This document shows, in pieces, positions 40,547-52,306 of a stretch of DNA of 64,000 nt. The DNA is taken from contig CM037849.1 in the NCBI GenBank assembly GCA_021234535.1, positions 12,815,526 through 12,879,525 on the forward strand, given 5' to 3'. The notes under the pieces are model-generated. The model was not told the DNA's origin, ran no database searches, and saw only the letters and a program-made list of their open reading frames with translations. Each line of letters starts with the position of its first letter. The stretch's first letter is position 1. Position numbers and translations under genes: made by a program. This DNA is from Stichopus chloronotus. Its lineage: Eukaryota; Echinodermata; Holothuroidea; Aspidochirotida; Stichopodidae.

Positions 40547-43239
40547 AGGCATGTATCCCAAATGAGTACATACATTAGTAAAAGCTGATTGCCAGTCGGA
40601 AATTTTGCTTTAAAAAAATCCTTCTTCGACAGAAAATCAAATTGTATGTTCACATGTTCTCTGTTCAAATTTTTGAAGTTGAACTTATTTTCTTTGTAGT
40701 AGGTCTTCGTTTGGCCAAAACTTTTGGCAAATCATGTCATTTTACCGGCTTAAGTGCCTCAGACAAAAACAAAATAATGTACAGAGAGAAAAAAAGACCG
40801 TCATACAAGTCTCTATTAAATCTATTAAACTTTAATAATGTAGTTGAAAGTCCGATTTACAATTTGTACCCAGAGCAGTCAAATACCACGCCGTCTTTAT
40901 CAGTGCTGATAAAAGGTTGATAACAATCGAAGCATAACATTGGTAATGCGAAGTCTGGAATATAGAAACGTTAGCAAGCGAAAAACAAACAAAAAGCCAG
41001 GTAGATCTGGGCTCCCACACAAGGTGTTGCTATTTGCAAAAGCAACTAACCCATTTGGAAAGGCCACTCTCTGGACGTACGGTACGTCCATGGGTCACTT
41101 TCGGCAGGATTTGGCTTTTCTTGATCAGCTTTCGCCGTTTGGGATTTCAACTATTGTAATTCAATATCCAATGGACATGGGCGATGATACTAACCAACAA
41201 CACACCCAAGAAAAAAAAAAATAATAATCAGGTAACCTACCGAACAAACACACGGGTATAGGCCTCAAACATTAACCAATGTACCATGCAGAAAATACCA
41301 TGTAATAAGGCGAGAATGGCTCAGTGGGAAGGGGGGGGGGGGGGACACAGATAACCAGAGAAAAATGTAGTAAAACAAGACACATCACACCTACACACAC
41401 ACATTCGCACAAACGTAGAGGTCAGCTTGTGTTCAACTCACAATCCAATTAGGACCCCTTAACCAATAATTAGTCAATGAAACTCAGAGCCTAGCTGGTT
41501 CAGATTCTTGGAGGGAGGGAAGGGGGGGGGGGGGTTGTTGGAAAAAAACCCAAAAAGTGGCTACACCAGTGGTACATGTGACTAAATATTTACAGTTGTT
41601 TTCATCTCAAAAGTTTGTAATAGGTGAACAATTCTGAGGGGGCCCCTCCAAATTGAAAAAAAAGATGTAAGTACGTCAGATTTATTTAGAAAGAACCTCT
41701 TTGTTTGTTTGCTTGTTTTTTTTTGTACTGTGTGTGTGTTGTTTTGATTGTTTGTCTTGTCCCTGGTCCATTTTTGTGTGTGTGTTTGTTTGTTTCTGTC
41801 GTTTGAGGGGTTGATTTAATTTCTTGCAAATACAAATCCAATACTTGAAATATCTCCCCCCCCCCCAAAGAAATGAAATAACAACAGACCTATCCCCTCA
41901 TTATCTGTTTTTTTCTTCACTATTCATCGTACGCCTGAGGACATTGTTTTACATGGATACAGGATACAGTGCATACTTCTAAAACTAATTCTGATTAGGC
42001 GCACCAAAGTACATGTATGCCAAACCTTCTCAAAGACAACATACGGTATGTTATGATTAAACTTGCTGTGTGCCTGTCATTCAGATCATTTGGCTGGGTT
42101 CACACGGGATCTACTTTAGTCGAGACGTGCTTAGAGATTCGTTATTGATTAACAAGCCTTTTTTTTTTTAACATATCGTCCACTGTTTTGTTACTGTTAG
42201 GCCATTGGTAATCGCTGAGATGAAAGGCTCACTCCATGCTCCAATGAAAATTACCCAGTGTTTCGTATTCTCATCATTTTGTCTCGAGTAAAAATTGTGA
42301 CTCTATGCTCTTATTTTCCATGTTAATTAACATCTGTATTTACCCATGATCATCACGTCACGGTGATCGTACCCTGTACATACATCAGGCCCGTAGTCAA
42401 GGTGGGCCGGGGGGGGGGGGGAGATTTGTGGGTCATGACCTCAATCTCCTTGGCTTGTCACTCCCGTTCCCCCTCACCTGCTCTGCTGGCTTAAATCATA
42501 ATTTGTCTTAGAATGGACTTTTCAGGTGCGTCGTCAAACGGGATAGTCTTTTTCTTAATTACATACGGAAATGAGCTGGAGCACCTATGGTATGAGCAAG
42601 AACAGTTAATCCAAGTAGCGGAAATACAGTTTATTCCAGAAGAGTGCTCGGTCATTCTCATTTCCAATGGATGAAAAGCGGTTTAGCTCTCAAAATCAGT
42701 GGTATACGTAACATTTGAATTTATACCATGAATGGTAGGTATACAGTGAAGAAGTCTTTGCGACGAATTGGATACGCAGATCTGAAGAAAAAAAGACCTG
42801 CAATCTTGGACAAAATACCTTGGGAGACCCCGCTCCCCCGTTCAATGTTGGCTACAGGATTACAGTTCGGACAAAGTGTACATTCACTCCTATAGCGCAA
42901 CATTCGAAAGGGGGGGGGGGGGACGGGGTTTCATGTTACCCTCTCACCTGAAATTCAGTATTATATTTGCAACGTACGACAAAGTGTCCCAACAATTAAA
43001 TGTCCCCAATCATCAATCTCTTCTCCAATCGGTCTTTAGAAAGGACCACATTATTCCTAAGGTCACATCTCTAACTCCGAAGAGAAGTACATGCAACCCC
43101 CCTCCCCCACCTTGCCCTCCGGATACTTATTATTTATTACTGATGGTCGACGGGAATATTTTCATATCGTCGCCATCATGCATTTCATCGTTCGAACATG
43201 ACCCTGGGGGGGGGGGGGGCGGGGTTAGAAGCAGTTAAA

Positions 43240-43992
43240 ATGAAAATTAACATCGGTATTGCTACCATGGAGTTATCCAAATCAAATCAGAAACATCCAT
43301 CTCGGAATGTTCAGAAATCTTTCCGCCAGTCTGTCGTGAAGAGGGAAGTTCAATCGCGTGTAGAAGGTGCCCCGACCGACGCGGTAGGAACTATACTTCA
43401 CTGAGCAAAGTCAACGGAGTCTGTTCCAGAGGTCAGCCAGTGGAATTGTCGCAATGACATAGGTTAGAAAATCTGTGCACCTCAGCCTCGTCAACTGCAT
43501 CAAAGGTTGTTTAATCATTAAACAACCACTTAGGATATAAATAAAAGAACAGAAGGGAAAAAAGTATATATATTCGACAGTGTATTAACTTAGAGCCCAA
43601 CCAGACACTTGACCTCATGTTATCGCCGAACCGCATCAAATATGACCTAGAATTATCGCAACAGGTCAGATCACTATTTTAAAGAAAGTCGGTTTTGCGG
43701 TTTCACAGAAGACGGCAATTTGTCAAATATTTATGACAAGTCTTCAAACAGTGCCGATCACGTAGGCAGAAGTGACTTCTCGCCTAAAACTTACCTGCAT
43801 ACAGGAACAAGAAGAAGAAGAACAACAACAAAAAAAAAGAAGAAAAGAAAAGAAAAAAAGAATGCAATAATTCTGTCACATATCACCGAAGCATGTCCAA
43901 AATTTATTTCGTATCCAGTTTGGACCAAATTGAAACGTGCTTTGAATTTCGATTGGAAGGTCAAAAGAAAAGACAATATTAAAGGGAGATAA
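43240..43992 (+). other. candidate exon pair (43240-43366, 43709-43992)
   Basis: The first part is open from an ATG (MKINIGIATMELSKSNQKH) and can splice at a weak donor GAAG/GTGCCC to the acceptor GCGGTTTCACAG at 43708, with matching phase (G plus AA makes Glu). The second part is open to TGA at 43990 but carries a Lys-rich purine tract. An upstream frame at 42728-42895 (55 codons from ATG) may belong to it. Confidence 0.18.
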
Positions 43993-44972
43993 CGAAATAT
44001 CTTGAGATTAAACACACACCAAATATCGTTGGATATGACCCTGGCTGTGCTCAGTTGGACACTGGCAAACAGAGCACGTCCCTTTGCACTTTAGGGGGAG
44101 GTTCACACATACAGTAAATGTAAGGAATAAAAGACATCACAACAGACCTACTCAACACTATACATGTGCGCTGACAAAAAGACAGCCGGACACATACATA
44201 CATGTGTGAAAGGTGGAATGATAAAGCGGTAATTAAAACATTACGGCCTATTGCAATTTGATGTATTTGCTCACTGAATCGATAACTGTGTCGGAATCAT
44301 TCGTATGATTCCATACGTAGACATATACAAACTACGTGACTGTAAAACAATAGCTAACATCGTTGGAAACTCAAGCATGTAACCATTGGTATACTGCCCA
44401 TGCTATTTTGTTTTCTTTTGCTTTGTCAAATTTCTTCGTTCGAATTTTCCGTCCTCCGTCAACATGCCGAGATGTATCGGCGTATAATCTCAAGGGGAGT
44501 TTGTTGATAAATGAATACGTCGTTAATGAGAAGCCACCGAAATAGTCAAAAACAGAAGAAAAAAAATATCCGCTTACTACCAGACGTTACTGATCGTTGT
44601 CGGGGTCTTAGCAAACAGATCATCCAGCGAGAATCAGATTAATCAAACAACGTCCTCAAACATGACCCGGCGTTGCCTTTTTGTTTTGTCCTTTTCTTGT
44701 CATTTGATAAATAAATGGCTTGTTGTAAGCGGATCATCAATTAATCACAGTTCCCCCTCCCCCCCAAAAAAAAACAAAGAAAATAAGAACGGAGAGGAGT
44801 CACATGAAAAGAGCATGTTCATCTTTGAGAGGTGGTAACGTTAACTGGTGTTGTAAGCAAGTGGTTCAAAAAAAAAAAAAAACTTTTAAAACTTCCTGTA
44901 CCCCTAATTTGTTGACGCTATATGCTGGTGACCCCTTCGCCCATCACGTGACGAAGAAACAAACCGTCATCC

Positions 44973-45229
44973 TTAAAGGCTGTCTTGCATCACCCTAAGC
45001 TATATTTTTACCTCCCTGAAAACAAAATTCTCAACTGGTTCTCAGTTACAGTGCTCTTAGATTGACAGCAAATTCGAAAGATGCAGAGCAGCTCCTATTA
45101 CACAGCGTACACAGGGATCCATTGTTTTGATTACACATGTGGAGGAATTTACGACAGGCTGAGGGAGGGACTAGAAGTAGGTGGTTGGGAGAATTGAAAC
45201 TGTCGGGGGTGATGCCTTACAGCCTTTAA
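44973..45229 (+). mobile_element. TTAA-flanked MITE, family B, copy 1
   Basis: A 257-bp element with inverted ends TTAAAGGCTG...GCATCACCC. It differs from the copy at 48102 at about 14 positions (roughly 95% identical by eye). Its right-hand TTAA is also the left TTAA of a family C element. Confidence 0.85.
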
Positions 45230-45608
45230 AGCAGGATGTGCTTGAAGAAAAAAATAGTCTACGTCGATAATCTTCCATCATTTTCTACCATTCCGTATCA
45301 ATCTGAACAATAAGATGTACTCGATGTTTCTTTCATTCTGAAATTTCATTAATTGCTTTGTAAATTGCAGTAGTTAGAAGAGTGATTAAAAACAGATTGC
45401 GGAACTGGGCGCTGTGATAAATGTGCGGCACTCAGCGCAAATACTATCACAACGAAACTGTTTATGCAAATGCATATCTTTTAGAAATCAGGCTATGTTT
45501 GGACAAATAGACCACGGTTCGGTAGTTTTTATATGGCGTTTTACAACTGTAAGAAGTATATAGCCGGTCATTTGGTGTACAGGACAAAAACAGCACATCC
45601 TGCTTTAT
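45226..45608 (+). mobile_element. TTAA-type MITE, family C, copy 1
   Basis: Starts TTAAAGCAGGATGTGCT and ends AGCACATCCTGCTTTA. The interior shares ACAAATAGACCACGG, GTAGTTT and TTTACAACTGTA blocks with the copy at 57969. It directly follows family B copy 1. Confidence 0.75.
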
Positions 45609-46002
45609 TTTCTCTGAACACATATTATCGTCCATCACATTTAATTATCACCTATCACTTTCTACAAGAGGAATCCGTGGTACTCCATGTGGTGTTTACT
45701 GGTTAGGCACCGAAGTTGTAAGCCATGGAAAATTTACGAACTGTTCAGAAAGAAATATGGAAAACACACACACACACACACACACATCCAGAGGGAATCC
45801 ATGTTTAACCTGTTTAGAACGTCTTTACAGCAGTATTACTTTCTTTACGACGTAAGATGGAAATGTATGGCAGGTTCATATTTTGCCCCGAAAGTTACTG
45901 ATAATGCTCTAAATCATGACAAAGAAAGACACTTTCTGTTCCGTCACATACTATTGACACAGCATGTCGTTTTTGTTCGCCGAACCAAAAGTTCACATTT
46001 AC

Positions 46003-46560
46003 AGGTGTCGTGGCGTGACAATGACATTTCGGAGGATAAAGCTGGATTTATCATTAAACGCTTTAAAAACAGACACAAATTCCATCAAAATCTGTCAAAT
46101 ATTGATTATTTTACATTCATATTTCTGTCTTACACCTTCATGATCATGAATAAATATTGGCTAATTATGGAAATTTTTGATGTCAAGAGAAAGACTCACG
46201 GCATAAAACGTCTTACGTCATTCTTTGTTATGTAACCTTTATTTCAAGGACAGAGAACTTTATGTTACTAGGGTTTTGTCCTGGAAGCATATTTTTTTTT
46301 TTTACTAATATTGATATGACTCACCCATGTGAAACCCATGCAGTAATTAATTAAGACTATATAGGCCTAACAAAAGAAATACCTCCACGGAGCAACACTT
46401 CCTCATGTCATATTAGCATTTTGATCGAACTTCTGAAAAGCCAAATCTCAAAAACGGTAGAAAAACTTGAACACAATTCCCACTGATTTTCACGAAGGTT
46501 TCCACTCTGCAACTTCTGAATGACGTCAACTCTTTTCTAGATGCATGTTACAAGACTCTT
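46003..46560 (+). mobile_element. repeat family D, copy 2 (diverged)
   Basis: Shares CACAAATTCCATCAAAAT, GTCAAGAGAAAGACTCAC, CCTTTATTTCAAGGACA and CTAACAAAAGAAAT, in order, with copies 1 and 3. It supplies the second half of a spurious 182-codon open frame starting at 45687. Ends not clearly preserved. Confidence 0.6.
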
Positions 46561-47534
46561 ATTACAAGCACAGTTACAACTATATGGGCTAACCGAACTG
46601 ATTTTTCGCTGCCGATCCGATGGCCGGTGTTTTTTATTGCAAACATCTGCAGATATCCTATACCCATATTTTAGTTCTATCAATGCTTTCGCATAATTTC
46701 ACAGAGCCACCGAGCATTCCTTACAGAATCACTCCGGTTACCTCCCAATTCTTAACCGCGCACACGCTAGTCCGTGAATTCCTTTCTGGCTGACGCCCCA
46801 AACTGTAAATATATTTGAAAACGTAATTACGCTACCTTTATGTGTAGGGGGTATAGTGAGGTGTAAATAAACATAAAAATTCTGTCGTTGATGCCACATG
46901 ACGTTATGACTTACTAAAATATTCAACAGACCCTCTCCCATTCTCGATAGCGTATGTTTTGCCTATGAACATGACACCAAATCCCCCCCCCCCCCCATGG
47001 AGCTCAAAGTGACAATGGTTGACACACCTGAATCACCTAAAGAGGCTCATTGAGTTGTTTCATGAAACTCACTAAATTTTTCTAAAGCTGCCAAGTTTCC
47101 TTCACAAACTAATGGCAAATGATCAAACTGAGAGAATCCCCATGGGTTGCACACAAATTAACATCAACGAGTGAGTAATTAATTCATTTTGGTTTTTGAA
47201 AACTCGTGATCAGACACTTTTCACGTTCGTATAATCCATATGCATACAGTCAGTACAAGAAGGGTAGAAAAATTCAAACATTTTGACAGGTTTTCGTAAC
47301 TATTGGATGTAAAACTTGACTAATTATAAGCATTGTCATAGGTTTGTACCTTTCTGTAACCTCACGAACTGATCGATATCATCTCATTGAGCCCCTTTAA
47401 CCAGATCGATGTTTAATTGACCACGTGGATCGTCACAGCATGAGGTGATAAAACCGGCCTAAAGCGATGAGGGTTTGCAACAAGTTGGACCTCACTAAAA
47501 CAATGAAAAGGTGAGGGTTGGAAGGACTCTTACT

Positions 47535-47722
47535 TTAGCGTAAAAGGTACGGCATGATTTCGGTTAATTTAGAGGCATCTTCGGCCAAAAGTTTTCCAGT
47601 ACTCTCCGCGTCAACTAATGTTGGCGCTCCCCTAAGGTAGTATACATATGTCCCATTAAAGAGGTATTCCAGTGTATACCTCCAAGCATCATTAGATCCC
47701 AGCGGCGCCCTGGATGCAATTT
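47535..47722 (-). other. candidate terminal coding exon, unknown protein
   Basis: The minus strand has acceptor GTTGTTTCACAG just before 47722, then 61 open codons to TAA at 47537-47535. Landmarks: APLGSNDAWRYTLEYLF, GTYVYYLRGAPTLVDAEST, KLTEIMPYLLR. The exon starts in phase 1. No family recognised. A donor 57 bp away would make an implausibly short intron, so the upstream exon is unknown. Confidence 0.3.
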
Positions 47723-48101
47723 CTGTGAAACAACAGTATAATTGAGAGAGGTCCCAAACACTGGTTACCTCTTGGAGTCATGGAAGTAAGGTGGGTAATC
47801 CACCACGTGACAAATGGTTGAGGCTTACGGCTTTCGCGGTTTTAGTTTGTCATTACTTGACGTTTGATCTAACTCACGAGAACCTCTAATATGTAACTTA
47901 TTTGAGGGACTAGTTAGGTCAGGTTTACAAGATGATACTGGTCTGTTGTTTTTCACTGAGATTTGTCAAGAATGCAAATATAAGTGTGGTTGGAGGTTGA
48001 CGGAGATTCATGCATGGAAACGAGACTGAGGCCCATGAATCGTCTCAAGCAAAGAGGATAATGTGACATGCAGAGGAAAGAAAGGGTATGGCTAAGGACA
48101 G

Positions 48102-48357
48102 TTAAAGGCTGTATTGCATCACCCTAAGCTATATTTTTACCTCCCTGAAAGGAAAATTCTCAACTGGTTCTAAGTTACAGTACTCTTAGATTGACAGCAA
48201 ATTCGAAAGATGCAGAGCAGCTCGTATTACACAGAGTACACAGGGATCCATTGTTTTGATAACACATGTGGAGGAATGTAAGACAGGCTGAGGGAGGGAC
48301 TAGAGGTAGGTGGTTGGGAGAATTGAACTGTCTGGGGTGATGCATTACAGCCTTTAA
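48102..48357 (+). mobile_element. TTAA-flanked MITE, family B, copy 2
   Basis: A 256-bp copy with inverted repeats of about 22 bp beginning TTAAAGGCTGTA and flanking TTAA. Non-coding, with interior near-identical to copy 1. Confidence 0.87.
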
Positions 48358-48398
48358 GGTAACATCGAGGATTAGCGTTGTACAGATTGATTTGAGAA

Positions 48399-48753
48399 TT
48401 AAAAGGGAAATAGGGCGTTTGTTTTAGAGAAGACGTCCATATTTTTTAAACCAATGTTTGTGGATGCAGAATGATAGATTATCCAAAATAACTAAGGATA
48501 GTAGTCTTCTCTTCAAGAAATAAGCTCCTCACAGATAGAAATTCAGTTATTTGTTGCTCAGCACTAATTTGTTCACCCAAACTTTTCAAAATAGAAATGA
48601 TGCATCTTCCATTACTCTTCACATGCATACTTTTTGGAGGAGATGAAGCTTTGGTAGATGTTTATTGATGAGACTGAATGGTATAACAATGATTACGTCT
48701 ATTTTCTTTAGTATATCATGTTGGTGTATTCTAAACGCCCTATTTCCCTTTAA
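48399..48753 (+). mobile_element. T2/Kolobok-like MITE, family A, copy 2
   Basis: A 355-bp element from TTAAAAGGGAAATAGGG to CCCTATTTCCCTTTAA. The inner ends are GCGTTTGTTTTA and GTATTCTAAACGC. It begins 42 bp after a family B element. Non-coding. Confidence 0.9.
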
Positions 48754-49368
48754 CAGACAATAAAGTGAGGACGTTATATCGACCTTCCACTCCTTTTTTT
48801 ATGTCCAAAACTATGGAGCTAAAAATGAAACAATGAATTAAGACATTTTTTTTTCGAAATAACTACCTAAGTAAATGTAAAGGTTACCCAGAATGACCAT
48901 AGATCGTCTACGTGGTAAAATATTAATAGTATCAAACAAAAATAACCTTATCCTGAATCAGGCAAACTGGTTTTTCACAAAACGACAGATATAGATAAAC
49001 GGCACACACACACAAACATACTGTAATAATTACCAAGTTACGAGACTCCTCTATCTTGTATAATTATCTGTTTTTTTGGATTACGATAGCATATCGTAAT
49101 CTAATGCAGCCATATTTTCCTTTTGTGAATTTCTTATGTTAAACCTTTGTTTTGAGTGCACTAAGTTTTAATCACTCCCTTGCCTCGTGAGCCGTGAAAA
49201 CATAGACTGATGTCACTAATCATTTCTGATGAACTCGTGAAATTTGTTTCCCAAATTAATTTCGATATAGGGATTACGAATATTGTCAAATCAGTAAATG
49301 CTGGTGTTCGATTTTGAACTTTTTGTACGAGTGAGGCGGATGCATACAGCTTCTTACGTGACGTGATC

Positions 49369-49721
49369 TTAAAGGGAAATAGGGCGTTTGTTTTACAGGA
49401 AACATCCATACTTTTGAAACCAATGTTTGTTGACACAGAATGATAGATTATTCAAAATAAGGAAGGACAGTGGCCTTCTATTCAAGAAATAAGCTTCTCA
49501 CCGATAGAAATTCAGTTATTTGTTGCTCAATACTAATTTGTTCACCCAAACTTTTCAAAATTCAAATGATACATCTTCCGTTACTCATCACATGCATAAT
49601 GTTTTGAGGAGATGAAGCTTTGGCAGATGTTTATTGATGAGACCGAATGGTTTAACACTGATTAAAGGTATTTCTTTTGTATGTCATGTTGGTGTATTCT
49701 AAACGCCCTATTTCCCTTTAA
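49369..49721 (+). mobile_element. T2/Kolobok-like MITE, family A, copy 3
   Basis: A 353-bp element flanked by TTAA, in the same orientation as copy 2 and 0.6 kb from it. Both inverted ends are intact. Confidence 0.9.
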
Positions 49722-50756
49722 GTCTGAAAGACAATCGACAACGCCTTGTCGATCATACCAGGTACATGCAGTAGAGTACGCATATGTAACATGCACAGAC
49801 TCTGTGCATCGAGTAAGATACGCCTAACTTTTACGTACACATGCACGGGTAGTTATCCTACAAATTACCTTGTTGCGTAAGGTCTTCAGTAATTTGGTCA
49901 TATCTTGAGCATTACTCTTGCAGGATTACATAATTCCAAAATGTGGGTAGAGAAAAATAAAATTTAGGTAAAAAGTTACTACAGACCTAGGCGACGGTCG
50001 GTAATTATTTTCATTAGGCCTCATGCTGTTCACGACATTGCCATTGGCTCATTTTGCGATATCAAATAGGCCAGCCTATATAGGATAAACTTAGTAACTG
50101 GTTGGCTATCAAAGTTAACGTTAGGGTAAGTTATGCATAAGACCGAATAAATGGACCCTGGTCTGTTCGAGCAAGCACAAGTAGAGGGGTATTTTAAGAA
50201 GGGGTATTATTTGAAGGTTTCTGTCATTGGAAGGTTACACATTTTGACAAATTTGAGCTACAGTATCATCAGGTAGCCTACCGTTTGACGTCGCTGTAAT
50301 AGGCTGTAGTAAAACTGAAACATGTGATAGCACGCAAATCACGAGCCTTGTGATTCCAACAATTGAAGCAGCAGCCTTCGATTAATTTGCCTCCATCAGC
50401 TGTATCAGAACCTCATCTGTATGATGAAACATATTGTAATCATTGAAACTAGGGGTTTTTTATTCCCTGACGTAACTCTAGATCAGAAATAAATCATAAC
50501 AAACGAAGAGTTACCTGTGGTATTTTATATAAGAAGAAACTTGCAGTATCACCTATTTAGAAAAAAAAGTGAACTAAAAAAAAGCCTGTCATGGTGAATG
50601 ACACCGATAGTTCTAAACCCTTGCGCTCCAAAATAAATATGTGTAATAAAATTTGTGCATTTCGACACATAAATTTGCCAGTCATCGCTGAAGCTATTTG
50701 TAGCCGGTTTCACGTGAAATAAACTGTGGACCTTTTGATTTTCCGTTTCCTTATAG

Positions 50757-51188
50757 ATATGAGAGTCCTAACAGACTGAAATGCTATGATATAATACATG
50801 TTGTAAAACAGCTGCTACACCCCGACTTTAAAATTGGCGGAGTCAAAATCTCTTTGGATGGTATTGTCGTGGAAAGAAAAAAATGCCAAATAGGCACAGG
50901 AGGAACACCTAGCTTAATGCTGCAACTCGGGTAATTGCTAAAAAATGAGAAAAAAAATGTTTTTTTTGTGGGGGGGGGGGGGGTTGCAGTTAAAAGTTCG
51001 AGTCGCACTTGACAGAAATAACAATTTTACTGTTTTAAGGCGACTTGCTGTTCATGGTGTGGCAAAATGTTGTAACATTACTTTATGCCAGTAATCACTG
51101 TGAGGTCACAAACGTCTTGGTTCATTTGGCAGAAAAACAGCATTTCTGGGCGGTCTTCCCCATATACACTGCAAGTACCTCTTCCTAA
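50757..51188 (+). other. candidate last two coding exons (50757-50930, 51092-51188)
   Basis: Exon 1 follows a strong acceptor (TTTTCCGTTTCCTTATAG) and is open for 57 full codons to a donor CTCGG/GTAATT. Exon 2 follows ATGCCAG at 51091 and is open to TAA at 51186. The phases agree: GG plus T makes Gly. Peptide landmarks: HPDFKIGGVKISLDG, GTGGTPSLMLQLG, then HLAEKQHFWAVFPIY. No family recognised. The stop lies in the left end of a MITE. A minus-strand frame is also open over exon 1. Confidence 0.33.
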
Positions 51189-51542
51189 ACTGAAATGGGG
51201 CGTTTGTTTCACGGAAAACAAACATATTTTCAAAACCGATGTATTTGGGCATATAATGATAGGTTATTCAAAATAAGGAAGGACAGTACCCTTCTTTTCA
51301 AGATCTAAGTTTCTCACAGAGAGAAATTCAGTTATTTGTTGCTCAACGATACTTTGTTCACCCATACCGTACTTTTCAAAATTCAATTGATGCAATTTTC
51401 CGTTACTCAACGCCTGCATAATGTTTTGAGAAGATGAAGCTTTTGCAGATGTTTATTGATGAGACTGAATGGTTTGACAATGATTAGGCTATTTTCTTTA
51501 TATGTCATGTTGGTATATTCTAAACGCCCTATTTCCCTTTAA
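51185..51542 (+). mobile_element. T2/Kolobok-like MITE, family A, copy 4 (left end degraded)
   Basis: The left terminus reads CTAAACTGAAATGGGG, clearly mutated from the family consensus; the right end CCCTATTTCCCTTTAA is intact. Its left end coincides with the stop codon of a candidate exon (51092-51188). Confidence 0.85.
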
Positions 51543-51764
51543 AAGCAACTGTCGTATTATTGTCCATGTAGAAACTGAATCACGTGGCCGGAAATATTCG
51601 ACATTCCCAAACAACATGTGACTTCACGAGCGTGTTTTTTTTTATTTTTTGCTTGTGACGTAACAAAAGGAAAGCGGATATGTACGTACAGACAGCATCG
51701 CGTCCACTGACTCACTAAGCAGCTAAGAAATACTGATTCAAACAAAGTTTCTGGTCACTCAACT

Positions 51765-52306
51765 TCATTCAGAAGTTGCCAAGTAAAAGTCTGAGAGAAA
51801 ATGTTTTGGAATTTTGTTTATAGCTACTTTTTTTACATATGACTTTTCAGAGTTTGATAAAAATGCAAAACAGATAATGTGGAGTGTTCCACAGAGTCAT
51901 TATTTCTTTTGTTAAGCGTATAAATATTGATTCTTAATTACTTAATTACTGAGTGTCACATTGGTAAGTGAAATCGATATTTATTAAGAAGAAAATACAT
52001 ATTTCCAAAGTGAAACCCACTAGGCAAAAAAAAAAAAAAAAATTCTCAAATTTCCTCGTAATAAAGGTCAAGGAAACAAATTACTGACATGAAAAATGTC
52101 ATAGTGAGTCTTTCACTTGACGTCACAAATTTACATAGGCCTAGTTAGCGATGTTTATTCATGGTGCAGCTGTGAGACACTATTTTGCCTGTAAAATTGT
52201 CAATCGCAGATGGAGCTTTGATAGAATTTGTGGCTATTTTCAACATTTTTAGACATTTCCGACCCAATACTCTAAAATGTCATTTTCATGTCACACGACC
52301 TTTGAC
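51765..52306 (-). mobile_element. repeat family D, copy 3 (inverse orientation)
   Basis: Read on the minus strand it begins CAAAGGTCGTGTGACATG and follows copy 1 block by block to the conserved CAACTTCTGAATGA near 51770. Termini are decayed. Confidence 0.6.

Noticed and set aside
47723..47779. Possible upstream exon joined to 47535-47722 by a donor at 47779 (minus)
   Set aside because: The intron would be about 50 bases, too short for this kind of genome.
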